Part shown: positions 19,260-26,973 of the stretch, piece by piece
Layout: the number at the start of each line of letters is the position of its first letter
Numbering within the stretch: position 1 is the stretch's first letter
Assembly (NCBI GenBank): GCA_028279885.1
Contig: JANQMX010000029.1
Span: 1 to 64,000, forward strand
Source: Rhodovibrionaceae bacterium
Lineage (GTDB): Bacteria; Pseudomonadota; Alphaproteobacteria; Kiloniellales; DSM-21159
Direction: 5' to 3'
Length of the DNA: 64,000 nucleotides
The notes under the pieces: generated by a model
The model's database searches: none
The model's input: only the letters and a program-made list of their open reading frames with translations
What the model was told of the DNA's origin: nothing
Position numbers and translations under genes: made by a program

Positions 19260-19586
19260 TCAGGCGCTGCCAACCTCCGAAGCGGCCTCCGCAAGGCCGC
19301 CTGCCGCGACCAGCCCTTGCAGACGGGCATCGTCGAACTCCGCCTCCAGCTTGGCGGCGGCTGCATCGGCCTCCGCCTGGAGATCATCGGAGATTTCGAC
19401 CGGATCGGCCTTGCGCCATTCGCCGAGATAGTCGTCGGTCGAGCGCAGCTTGGCCTTCATGGCGGCGCGGTCGATGGCCTTCTCGAAGCGCTCGGTAAGC
19501 TGGATTTTGACCTGGTCGCGCCGGCCTTTCTTGGCAATGACCTGGGCCGGAATGTCCCGCCAGTAGACCACGATCAACTGAGCCAT
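19260..19586 (-). CDS. Virulence_fact (PF13769-type) small protein of the MttB cluster
   Basis: A 108-residue soluble protein beginning MAQLIVVYWRDIPAQVIAKKG, with a conserved basic/acidic pattern and LRSTDDYLGEWRKADP in the middle. It resembles the small proteins called virulence factor in alphaproteobacterial databases, which recur beside MttB/corrinoid genes. That name is historical; no virulence role is implied here. It lies 13 bp downstream of the DUF1638 gene and is probably co-transcribed. No catalytic motif or metal-binding cysteine is visible. A role in the methyl-transfer pathway is suggested only by context. Confidence 0.7.
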   Translation of the reverse strand: MAQLIVVYWRDIPAQVIAKKGRRDQVKIQLTERFEKAIDRAAMKAKLRSTDDYLGEWRKADPVEISDDLQAEADAAAAKLEAEFDDARLQGLVAAGGLAEAASEVGSA

Positions 19587-19599
19587 TTTCGTCCTGTCT

Positions 19600-20262
19600 C
19601 TATGCTGAGGTTTCTTTTACGTCTCTCTTAGCCGCCTGGGCCATGAAATCCGCCAGTTCGCCGTAGCCGGTGAAGCGCCGCTCATAAGCCAGGCCCAGGC
19701 GCTCGGCCGCCGCACGCGCCTTGGCGTCGAGCGCCGGGTCGTCCGTCTGCGCCAGATAGACCACGCGCTTGTAGTGGCTGAACATCATCCCGAGCAAGTC
19801 CGGATGGCGATCCAGCCCCATGTCCTTGATGATCAGCCGCTCGAAATGCCGGGCCAGATAATCGGTGAGAAAGAAGCTTCCCAGCTCTTCTTCCATCATG
19901 CCATTGAAAGCATCACCGCCGGCATAGAAGGAATAGCAGTGGGGGCCGGGAATGCGCTCGACGCCTTCTTCGGCGCAAACCGTGTCGAGCATGCCGCCGG
20001 TGCCGCAGTCGGCGTAAACGACGTAGATCTTGTCGTAGCCCTGCGCGCGCGCCGTGCGAATACGCTGGCGCAAGCGATCGGGAATCTGATCCGGGCGGTT
20101 GTGCAGCTTGGCCGGCAGGCAGGTGACCTTGAGGTGCGGCCAGCCGTTCGCCTGGCCAACCGCCAAGAGCTCACGGGCTAACGCGCCGCACGCGATCAGC
20201 AGCGTCGGCGCACGACCGCTTTGGGGTCTTTCAACGGGGGCTTCGCGGGGCTTGCTTTGCAT
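19600..20262 (-). CDS. DUF1638 domain protein of the MttB cluster
   Basis: A 220-residue soluble protein. The DUF1638 pattern is recognisable: an N-terminal LIACGALARELL strand-helix, LPAKLHNRPDQIPDRLR, VVYADCGTGGMLD, the segment IPGPHCYSFYAG and FFLTDYLARHFERL. Conserved Cys and His in these motifs suggest a metal site. I take the ATG at 20262 because GGAGGGG lies seven bases upstream and the domain starts about 20 residues later. Members occur with corrinoid methyltransferase genes in both methanogens and alphaproteobacteria, but no function has been demonstrated to my knowledge. It sits between the corrinoid protein gene (55 bp) and the Virulence_fact gene. Confidence 0.82.
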   Translation of the reverse strand: MQSKPREAPVERPQSGRAPTLLIACGALARELLAVGQANGWPHLKVTCLPAKLHNRPDQIPDRLRQRIRTARAQGYDKIYVVYADCGTGGMLDTVCAEEGVERIPGPHCYSFYAGGDAFNGMMEEELGSFFLTDYLARHFERLIIKDMGLDRHPDLLGMMFSHYKRVVYLAQTDDPALDAKARAAAERLGLAYERRFTGYGELADFMAQAAKRDVKETSA

Positions 20263-20317
20263 ACTCTCACCCCTCCTACCGATGCGCCGATCGCGGCGCC
20301 AGATCGGCCGGACGGCG

Positions 20318-21034
20318 CTAGCCGGCCGCTTCCAAGCTCGGGCCCTTGTTGTGCCGGCGGGCGATGAGCTCCTTCGCCGTCTCCACCGCGACGGCCGCAT
20401 CGCGGCAGTAGGCATCGGCGCCGATCTCGCGGCCGAACTCCTCGTTGAGCGGCGCACCGCCCACCATGACGATATAGTCCTCGCGCATCCCTTTTTCCTT
20501 CAGGGTGTCGATGACGACCTTCATGTAGGGCATGGTGGTGGTCAGCAGTGCCGACATGCCAAGGATGTCCGGCTGATGCTCCTCGATCGCCTCCAGGTAG
20601 CTCTCGACCGGGTTATTGATGCCCAGGTCGACCACCTCGAAGCCGGCGCCCTCCATCATCATGGAGACGAGGTTCTTGCCGATATCGTGGATGTCGCCTT
20701 TGACCGTGCCGATCACCATCTTGCCCATCTTCGGCGCACCGGTCTCTGCCAGGAGCGGCCGGAGAATGGCCATGCCGGCCTTCATCGAGTTGGCCGCCAG
20801 CAGCACCTCCGGCACAAAGAGAATGCCGTCGCGGAAATCGATGCCGACGATCCGCATGCCCTCGACTAAGGCCTTGGTCAGGACGTCATAGGGCTGCCAG
20901 CCCCGTTCCAGCAGAATGTTGGTTCCCTGGGTGATCTCGTCGGCCAGACCGTCATAGAGGTCATCCCACATCTGCTCGACGAGTTCATCGTCGGAGAGCG
21001 AGTTGAGATCGAGATCTTCGTCGTCATCGGCCAT
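20318..21034 (-). CDS. Methyltransferase-cognate corrinoid protein (MttC/MtgC-type)
   Basis: Carries the methyl group on cobalt between the MttB-family enzyme and the folate methyltransferase. The 238-residue protein has an N-terminal helical cap domain (about 20-100, with GILFVPEVLLAANSMKAG) and a B12-binding Rossmann domain with the lower-ligand motif Asp114-x-His116-x-x-Gly119 (GDIHDIGKN), then MSALLTTTMPYMK and MVGGAP. The first 25 residues are unusually acidic. It lies about 145 bp downstream of the MttB-family gene, in the order and spacing seen in known methylamine and betaine systems. Confidence 0.92.
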   Translation of the reverse strand: MADDDEDLDLNSLSDDELVEQMWDDLYDGLADEITQGTNILLERGWQPYDVLTKALVEGMRIVGIDFRDGILFVPEVLLAANSMKAGMAILRPLLAETGAPKMGKMVIGTVKGDIHDIGKNLVSMMMEGAGFEVVDLGINNPVESYLEAIEEHQPDILGMSALLTTTMPYMKVVIDTLKEKGMREDYIVMVGGAPLNEEFGREIGADAYCRDAAVAVETAKELIARRHNKGPSLEAAG

Positions 21035-21179
21035 GGCTTGGTCCTTGTTCGCGCCGCGGATCGGTTTGCAAGACTTAGGGTACTCACTTCTCGGTTTCGA
21101 TACCCTTCACACCGTAACCGAGGTCAAACAAACGAATTCTGTCATCATCGTCGCCATAAACGGGGCGCGTCTTCAAGTT

Positions 21180-22754
21180 TCACGTGAAGGCATCCGGCAT
21201 AGCCTGCTTCTTCTTAACCATAAACTCGGTCAGCGCCTCCTCCAGAGCAGGGTCGAGCGCCGGCGCCTCGTACTCGGTCAGCATCTGCTTCCAGCGTTCA
21301 CTGGCCCGCTGGTAGGTGTCCTTGCTGCCTTCCGCCTCCCACTGCTCGAAGGAGTTGTTGTCGGCCATGGTCGAGCGATAGAACGCCGTCTCGAAGTTCG
21401 CCTGGGTGTGCTGGCAGCCGAGGAAGTGGCTGCCGGGCCCGACCTCGCGAATGGCATCGAGCGCCTGCCCGTTTTCGCTGAGATCGATGCCCTGGCTCAT
21501 GGTCTGCATCATGCCGAGCTGATCGGCGTCCATCACCAGCTTCTCCGGCGAAGACACAAGCCCGCCTTCCAGCCAGCCGGCGGCATGCAGCACGAAGTTG
21601 ACCCCACCCAAGAGGCTCGGCAGCAAGGTCTGCGCGCTCTCGGCCGCGGCCTGGGCGTCCGGCAGCTTGGAGCCACAGAGCGAGCCGCCGCTACGACAAG
21701 GCACGCCGAGGCGGCGGGCAAGCTGGGTGAAGCCGTAGAGCACCAGGGCCGGTTCGGGCGTGCCGAAGGTCGGCGCGCCGGACTGCATCGACATGGAGCT
21801 GGCGAAGCTGCCGAAGACGACCGGAGCGCCGGGCCGCAGGATTTGCGTTAGGGCGATGCCGACCATGCCCTCCGCCAGGGTCTGGGCCAGCACACCGGCC
21901 GGCGTCACAGGGGCCATGGCGCCGGCAAGAATGAAGGGAGCCACGATGCAGGCCTGGCCGGCGCGGGCGTAGGTCTTGAGCGCCCCCAGCATGGTCGAAT
22001 CGTAGGTCAGCGGCGAGTTGACGTTGATCAGGCTGATCAACACACAGTTCTCGTCGACGAAGGACTCGCCGAAGAGAACCTTGGCCATCTCCACCGTGTC
22101 GGCCGCGCGATCGGGATGCGTGACCGAGCCCATGAAAGGCTTGTCCGAATACTTGATGTGGCTGAACACCATGTCGAGGTGGCGCTTGTTGACCGGCAGG
22201 TCGACCGGCTCGCAGACCGTGCCGCCGGAATGGTGCAGCGCCGGGCTCTGGTAGGCCAGCTTCACCAAATTGCGGAAATCCTCGATGGTCGCATAGCGCC
22301 GCCCCTCGTCGAGGCTGCGGTAGAAGGGCGGACCGTAGACCGGAGCGAACACCAGATTGGGTCCGCCGATGGTCACCGAGCGCTCCGGGTTGCGCGCATG
22401 CTGCACGAACTCCGCCGGGGCGGTGGCGATCAGCGAGCGGAGCAGGCCGCGGGGGAAGCGCACCCGCTCGCCCTTCACATCGGCGCCCGCGTCCTTGAAG
22501 AGCGCCAATGTCTCCTCGTCCTCGACGATGTTGACGCCGACCTCTTCCAGGATGGTCTCGGCGTTCTCCTCGATCAGAGAAAGGCCCTCTTCGCTCAGCA
22601 CCTCGAAGGGCGCGAGCCGTCGGGTGATGAATTTGTACTGCTGTGCAGCACCGGAGCGCCGTTTCTGGCGCCGCGCCTCAGCACCGCCACCGCTGCGACG
22701 CCGGCCGCCGCCGCGCGCCTGCATGGCTTCCTTGCCTTCTGTTCCGTCTTCCAT
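21180..22754 (-). CDS. MttB-superfamily corrinoid methyltransferase, non-pyrrolysine
   Basis: A 524-residue protein of the trimethylamine methyltransferase superfamily (PF06253). Typical segments include YSDKPFMGSVTHPDRA, ENCVLISLINVNSPLTYD, the barrel strand ACIVAPFILAGAMAPVTPAG and GPGSHFLGCQHTQANF. No in-frame TAG interrupts the gene, so it is a non-pyrrolysine member like the glycine betaine, proline betaine, carnitine and gamma-butyrobetaine methyltransferases; which substrate it uses cannot be told here. The first 35 residues are Arg/Gly-rich. A start at the ATG ten codons downstream is also possible. It is the first gene of the methyl-transfer island, with the corrinoid protein next. 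Confidence 0.9.
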   Translation of the reverse strand: MEDGTEGKEAMQARGGGRRRSGGGAEARRQKRRSGAAQQYKFITRRLAPFEVLSEEGLSLIEENAETILEEVGVNIVEDEETLALFKDAGADVKGERVRFPRGLLRSLIATAPAEFVQHARNPERSVTIGGPNLVFAPVYGPPFYRSLDEGRRYATIEDFRNLVKLAYQSPALHHSGGTVCEPVDLPVNKRHLDMVFSHIKYSDKPFMGSVTHPDRAADTVEMAKVLFGESFVDENCVLISLINVNSPLTYDSTMLGALKTYARAGQACIVAPFILAGAMAPVTPAGVLAQTLAEGMVGIALTQILRPGAPVVFGSFASSMSMQSGAPTFGTPEPALVLYGFTQLARRLGVPCRSGGSLCGSKLPDAQAAAESAQTLLPSLLGGVNFVLHAAGWLEGGLVSSPEKLVMDADQLGMMQTMSQGIDLSENGQALDAIREVGPGSHFLGCQHTQANFETAFYRSTMADNNSFEQWEAEGSKDTYQRASERWKQMLTEYEAPALDPALEEALTEFMVKKKQAMPDAFT

Positions 22755-22944
22755 CGCACAGCGCTCCCAGCTCCCAGTGCCGTCGCCGTCACGGGAACTA
22801 TAGACCCGCCACAGCCGGCGGAATAGCGCAGAGCATCACGGAGCAGGCCGACTCGACCATCCCGATTGAGACCTAGACTTGCGATGAACCGACCCACCGG
22901 CAGAGGTTCGGCGTGCGACCGTGAAGCGAAGACGCCTTCGTCGG

Positions 22945-24261
22945 CTATTCGGCGACCGGCAGGCGAACCATGACACAGGTGCCGCGGTTCTCGTCGCTGC
23001 TTATGTCGAAGGCGCCGCCCATCGCCTCGGTGAGCTGCTTGGAGATCGGCAGGCCGAGGCCGACGCCGTCGCTGCCGCTCCAGGCATCACCGCCCCGCTC
23101 GAAAGGCTGCATGACCCGCTCCAGAGCGGAGGCCGGAATACCGACGCCGTTGTCGCTGACCTTAAGCTCAACCTGCTTGCCGCAGGGCTGGGTATTTGCC
23201 CTGACGCAGACCATGTCCGCGGTCTTGGCATACTTCACCGCGTTGGCCAGCAGGTTCACCAGGATCTGGCGGACCGCCCTCGCGTCGCCATAGATCGGCG
23301 GCATGTCGCCCTCAACCAGGACCATGACTCGCAGACCACGGTTCTGCGCTTGGCTCCGGACCATGATGACAGCCGACTCGATCGCGCTGCGCGGGTCGAC
23401 CGCTTCGAAGCGGAGCTGCGGATGGCCGTTCTCGATGCGCGAGAGGTCGAGCAGCCCCTCGATCAGACCGAGCAGATGCCGCCCGCTGTCAGCGATGTTG
23501 CGGCCGTAGCCCATGACTTGGCGGGCGCAAGCAGCGACACCGTCAAGCTGCAGCAGCTCACCAAAGCCGATGACGGCGTTCAGTGGGGTCCGCACCTCGT
23601 GACTGACGTTGGCCAGGAAGGACAGCCGCTCCCGCTCTGCCGCCTCGGCCATCTGCAAGGCTTCGAGGGCACGGGTCTCACTGGCCTTCAAGTCGGCGAC
23701 CAAGCGATTGTATTGAATCTCGCGAACGCACCAGCGTGCGATCAGCTGCATCATCGCATCGGCGTCGACGGCCGGGTCCTCTTCCTGATCGTGCATGGCG
23801 AAGACATGGCCGATGCAGGTGCCCGAGGAGTCGATCATGCGATGGCCGCGAAAGAGATAGGCGCTAAGGTCGGTCAGCAATTCGTCTTCGGGAAAGAGAT
23901 GCGCGACATCTCGATAGAAGCAAGCTGCCGAATCGCCATCATAGACCGTATCGCAAGGCGTTCCCGACAGAGGATAGCTGCAGGAGCCCATGTTGCGGCC
24001 GTTGTTCCAGACGGCCTCCACTCGCACCGTGCCGTCGCCGCAGAGCAGCGCAACGCCCGCATAGCGATAGGCCAGCAAGGTGGAAAGGGCCAATCCGCCC
24101 ATGACCAAAACGTTGGTCGGCTGACTCGGCGGCGTGGAGAGCAGCAGCTCGATGGCCTTGCGCCAACGCTCAAGCACCTTCTGCGACGAAGACGCAGGGA
24201 GCGGCAGGAGCGGCTCCTCACCTCCGATCACGTCATAGCTGTTCAGCGTCTCTGCTTGCAC
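22945..24261 (-). CDS. Sensor histidine kinase
   Basis: About 438 residues. An N-terminal region of roughly 190 residues resembles a GAF-type sensor (AVWNNGRN, then SSGTCIGHVFAMHDQEEDP), followed by a HisKA dimerisation domain with the phospho-acceptor in FLANVSHEVRTPLN, and a HATPase_c domain with N-box LLANAVKYA, DNGVGIP and GLGLPISKQL. No transmembrane segment is present, so it is cytosolic. The GTG at 24261 with GGGTGGGA upstream is preferred over a frame reaching 24375. No response regulator is adjacent. It ends 190 bp before the MttB-family gene on the same strand, so it might influence that cluster. Confidence 0.88.
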   Translation of the reverse strand: MQAETLNSYDVIGGEEPLLPLPASSSQKVLERWRKAIELLLSTPPSQPTNVLVMGGLALSTLLAYRYAGVALLCGDGTVRVEAVWNNGRNMGSCSYPLSGTPCDTVYDGDSAACFYRDVAHLFPEDELLTDLSAYLFRGHRMIDSSGTCIGHVFAMHDQEEDPAVDADAMMQLIARWCVREIQYNRLVADLKASETRALEALQMAEAAERERLSFLANVSHEVRTPLNAVIGFGELLQLDGVAACARQVMGYGRNIADSGRHLLGLIEGLLDLSRIENGHPQLRFEAVDPRSAIESAVIMVRSQAQNRGLRVMVLVEGDMPPIYGDARAVRQILVNLLANAVKYAKTADMVCVRANTQPCGKQVELKVSDNGVGIPASALERVMQPFERGGDAWSGSDGVGLGLPISKQLTEAMGGAFDISSDENRGTCVMVRLPVAE

Positions 24262-24403
24262 GCAATCCCACCCTGGTCGGCCTGCTAAGAGTCCGGACCG
24301 CACACTTGAAGAATGGAGGGTAATCCTTCGGCCCCAAGCGCCCGCGTGCCGCGTTCGGCTATACCCGATTGACACCCCAAAACAGATAATAGCCGCGCGA
24401 GAG

Positions 24404-25342
24404 TTACTGTTTGCTTAGGCCCGCCCGCCGGCGGGATTTGCTCCCGACAGATCCGCTCTGCGCCAATCGAGATTCCCGGAATGAGATATAAATGCCGCTG
24501 GCAATCACGATAGCGATGCCGAGCCAGGTCAGGCTCTGCGGAAAGTCGCCGAACCAGAAATATCCGATGGCGGTCATCGACACGATTTCCCAGTAGGTGA
24601 AGGGCGCAAGCGTCGATGCCGGGGCCAGCTCGAAGGCTCTGATCAGCAGGAAGTGGCCCATCGCCGCAACACCGCCCATGGCAACCATCACCAGCCAATC
24701 GGCCGGCGTGGGCGGTTGCCAGTACCACAGCATCGCCAGCGACATGACCAACGCGCCGATCAGGGCCGTGTAGGCCAGGGTGACGAGCGGCGGGGCACTG
24801 CCCGCCAGCTTGCGGGTCGCGATCAGGTAGCAGGCGAAGATGCAGCCCGCCGCCAGCGCAAGAAGAGAGCCGACCTGAAAGACCCCGGCTCCCGGGCGAA
24901 TGATGATGAGCACGCCGACAAAGCCGACCAGCACCGCAGACCACCGCCGAATGCCGACCCGTTCCCCCAAGAGCCAGGGCGACAGCGCCGTGACGACGAG
25001 CGGAGACACGAAAACCAAGGCCAGGGCATCGGTCAGTGGCATGACGGCAATGGCCGCGAAGAAAAAAACGGTCGAGCCAAGCAGAAGGCCGCCGCGCAAG
25101 ACCTGCGCCACCGGGCGTTGCGGCAAAAAGCCCGCGACGCCGTAGCGCCACAGGATGATCGGTAAGAGGATGATCAGATGGAAGAAGTAGCGGGCCCAGA
25201 CGACCTGAAAGACGTGAAAATCGGCGCTGAGATGCTTGGCGATGCCGTCCATCACCGGAACCAGCGTCATCGCGCCGACCAGCAGAGCAATCCCAGTGGT
25301 GGCAGAGCCGTCGGTTTTTGGTGAGGCGGCGTAGTCGGTCAT
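24404..25342 (-). CDS. EamA/DMT-family transporter
   Basis: A 312-residue protein with about ten transmembrane helices in two EamA repeats. The motifs VFQVVWARYFFHLI and LALVFVSPLVVTALSPWLLGERV in the first repeat and FTYWEIVSMTAIGYFWFGDFP in the second are typical of the RhaT/EamA subgroup. A short cytosolic N-terminus is followed directly by helix one, and the C-terminal tail is basic (SKSRRRAG). It likely exports a small metabolite; the substrate is unknown. It is monocistronic between the histidine kinase and a MarR regulator, and is not closely similar to the DMT protein at 12018-12935. Confidence 0.87.
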   Translation of the reverse strand: MTDYAASPKTDGSATTGIALLVGAMTLVPVMDGIAKHLSADFHVFQVVWARYFFHLIILLPIILWRYGVAGFLPQRPVAQVLRGGLLLGSTVFFFAAIAVMPLTDALALVFVSPLVVTALSPWLLGERVGIRRWSAVLVGFVGVLIIIRPGAGVFQVGSLLALAAGCIFACYLIATRKLAGSAPPLVTLAYTALIGALVMSLAMLWYWQPPTPADWLVMVAMGGVAAMGHFLLIRAFELAPASTLAPFTYWEIVSMTAIGYFWFGDFPQSLTWLGIAIVIASGIYISFRESRLAQSGSVGSKSRRRAGLSKQ

Positions 25343-25490
25343 GCAGGCGACAACAACAGGCTTCCCATCATCTGGGAAGCCTTAGGTGAAGCATAGCGCC
25401 TCTGCGGAAATGAAGACGACCAAAAGCAAGTAATCGGCGGGGCGGCTGCCCTCGCCGATCTAGACCCAAGCCTGAGAAGTGAGGGGCGGC

Positions 25491-25964
25491 TTAGGCCGCC
25501 CAGGTGGTGTTCCGCTGGCCGAATTGCTGCGGCGTCGACAGGAAGCGCAGCAGGCGGCCCATGACCTCGAAGGACTGCTTCAGCTCTGCAGCCGAGATGT
25601 TCGCGCCCTCGAGATCGGCAGCATGGCGATCGAAGAGCTGTGCAACGGTGTCGACAACCTCGCGGCCCCGGTCGCTCACGCGGACGTGGAACGAGCGGCG
25701 ATCGTGCTGCGAACGCTCCTGCTTGAGATAGCCGTTCTCGACCATCTTCTTCACGTTGTAGGAAACGTTGGAGCCGAGATAATAGCCGCGGTGAGTCAGC
25801 TCGCCGATCGACAGCTCGTCGGTACCGATGTTGAACAGAATGAGCGCCTGAACGTTGTTCAGGTCCCGGATCCCCAGTCGGTCCAGCTCTGCCTTGACGA
25901 TCTCCAGCGTCTGCCGATGCAGGCGCTCGACGATCTGCAGCGTATCGAGATAAAGTTCCTTCAC
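25491..25964 (-). CDS. MarR-family transcriptional regulator (LdtR-like)
   Basis: A 157-residue winged-helix protein. The HTH region (IGELTHRGYYLGSNVSYNVKKMVENGYL) and the wing (RSQHDRRSFHVRVSDRG) are typical of MarR proteins. The N-terminal helix with LDRLGIRDLNNVQALILFNIG closely recalls the alphaproteobacterial LdtR/PetP subgroup, known in Liberibacter and rhizobia for control of cell-envelope and stress genes; the subgroup is recognition from memory and less certain than the family. It is separated from its neighbours by more than 100 bp on each side, so probably monocistronic. Confidence 0.82.
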   Translation of the reverse strand: MKELYLDTLQIVERLHRQTLEIVKAELDRLGIRDLNNVQALILFNIGTDELSIGELTHRGYYLGSNVSYNVKKMVENGYLKQERSQHDRRSFHVRVSDRGREVVDTVAQLFDRHAADLEGANISAAELKQSFEVMGRLLRFLSTPQQFGQRNTTWAA

Positions 25965-26071
25965 GGTCCAGCCTCTTCCTGACGCATACCGCCAAGTTGC
26001 CCAAACTCCGCACAGAGTACGCGGTATCGACTTAAAGAGCGCTTAACAGACAAAAAACCAGAGTTCTTTGG

Positions 26072-26917
26072 CTATTTGCCCCTTCCCCGGGCCGTCATCG
26101 CCGCCCACTCCTCAGGGCTCAAATCGCGCATGATGTTGAACTGTCCGGCGCCGCCGAGCCACTCCCCGCCGTCAAGATGCACCAGCTCTCCATTCATGTA
26201 TCCGGCCTGGTCGCTGACCATGAAGCTCGCAAGGTCAGCCAATTCCTCGTGCCGTCCGACGCGCCCGAGCGGGATCTTGTCGAGCCAGGCCTTCTCCAGA
26301 CGCTCGTTGGGAATCAGTCGCTCCCAGGCCCCTTCCGTGGGAAAGGGTCCAGGTGCAATGGCATTGAGACGAATGCCCTTCGATCCCCATTCGACGGCCA
26401 GAGACCGGGTGAGCGCCAGTACGCCGGCCTTACCGACGGCCGAGGGCACGACATAGGCCGAGCCGGTCCAGGCATAGGCGGTGAGAATGGACAGGACGCA
26501 ACCGCCGCGCCCTTCGGCAATCCAGCGCTTACCCACGTCGAGCGTCATGTAGGTCGAGCCGTGCAAGACGATGCCGAGCACCGCGTCGAAAGCTCGGTGG
26601 CTCAGGGTCTCGCTCTGGGCCAGAAAGTTGCCGGCGGCGTTGTTGACCAGGATATCGAGCGGCCGCTCCTGCCACACCCGATCGAGCACCGCCGTGACCA
26701 TCTCGGGATCGCGGATATCTAGCTGTTGCCAGTGACTCTGCCCGGGGAAGTCCTGCTCCCAGGCGGCGCAGGCGTCCTTCAGCACCTCTTCCCGCCGGCT
26801 GGCGATGACGACGTCCGCGCCGAGGCTCAGGAAGCGGCTCGCCATGCTGTGGCCGAGGCCGGTGCCGCCGCCGGTGATGAGGACTCGCTTGTCTTTCAGG
26901 AGGTCGGAGCGAAACAT
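26072..26917 (-). CDS. 2,4-dienoyl-CoA reductase, SDR type (DECR-like)
   Basis: NADPH-dependent reduction of 2,4-dienoyl-CoA during oxidation of polyunsaturated fatty acids. The 281-residue protein has the SDR cofactor motif TGGGTGLG (15-22) and NNAAGN (92-97). The usual YxxxK catalytic tyrosine is replaced by Ser159 (PSAVGK, Lys163), with a tyrosine eleven residues earlier (Tyr148): exactly the Tyr/Ser/Lys arrangement of mitochondrial DECR1. The GPFPTEGAWERL and IPLGRVGRHEELADLASFM segments also match that family rather than ordinary SDRs. The ATG at 26917 is chosen; in-frame ATGs at 26953 and 26992 are possible but run toward or into the divergent gene. It is divergent from an acyl-CoA synthetase, which supports a fatty acid role. 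Confidence 0.82.
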   Translation of the reverse strand: MFRSDLLKDKRVLITGGGTGLGHSMASRFLSLGADVVIASRREEVLKDACAAWEQDFPGQSHWQQLDIRDPEMVTAVLDRVWQERPLDILVNNAAGNFLAQSETLSHRAFDAVLGIVLHGSTYMTLDVGKRWIAEGRGGCVLSILTAYAWTGSAYVVPSAVGKAGVLALTRSLAVEWGSKGIRLNAIAPGPFPTEGAWERLIPNERLEKAWLDKIPLGRVGRHEELADLASFMVSDQAGYMNGELVHLDGGEWLGGAGQFNIMRDLSPEEWAAMTARGRGK

Positions 26918-26973
26918 GTCGGCCTCGTTTTTGTTGTCTTGCTGTTGCTGCATATTCCGGAGGATGAGGCGCG

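Noticed and set aside
21180..22754. Possible pyrrolysine (in-frame TAG) in the MttB-family gene
   Set aside because: The frame is uninterrupted for 524 codons, so it is a non-pyrrolysine member.
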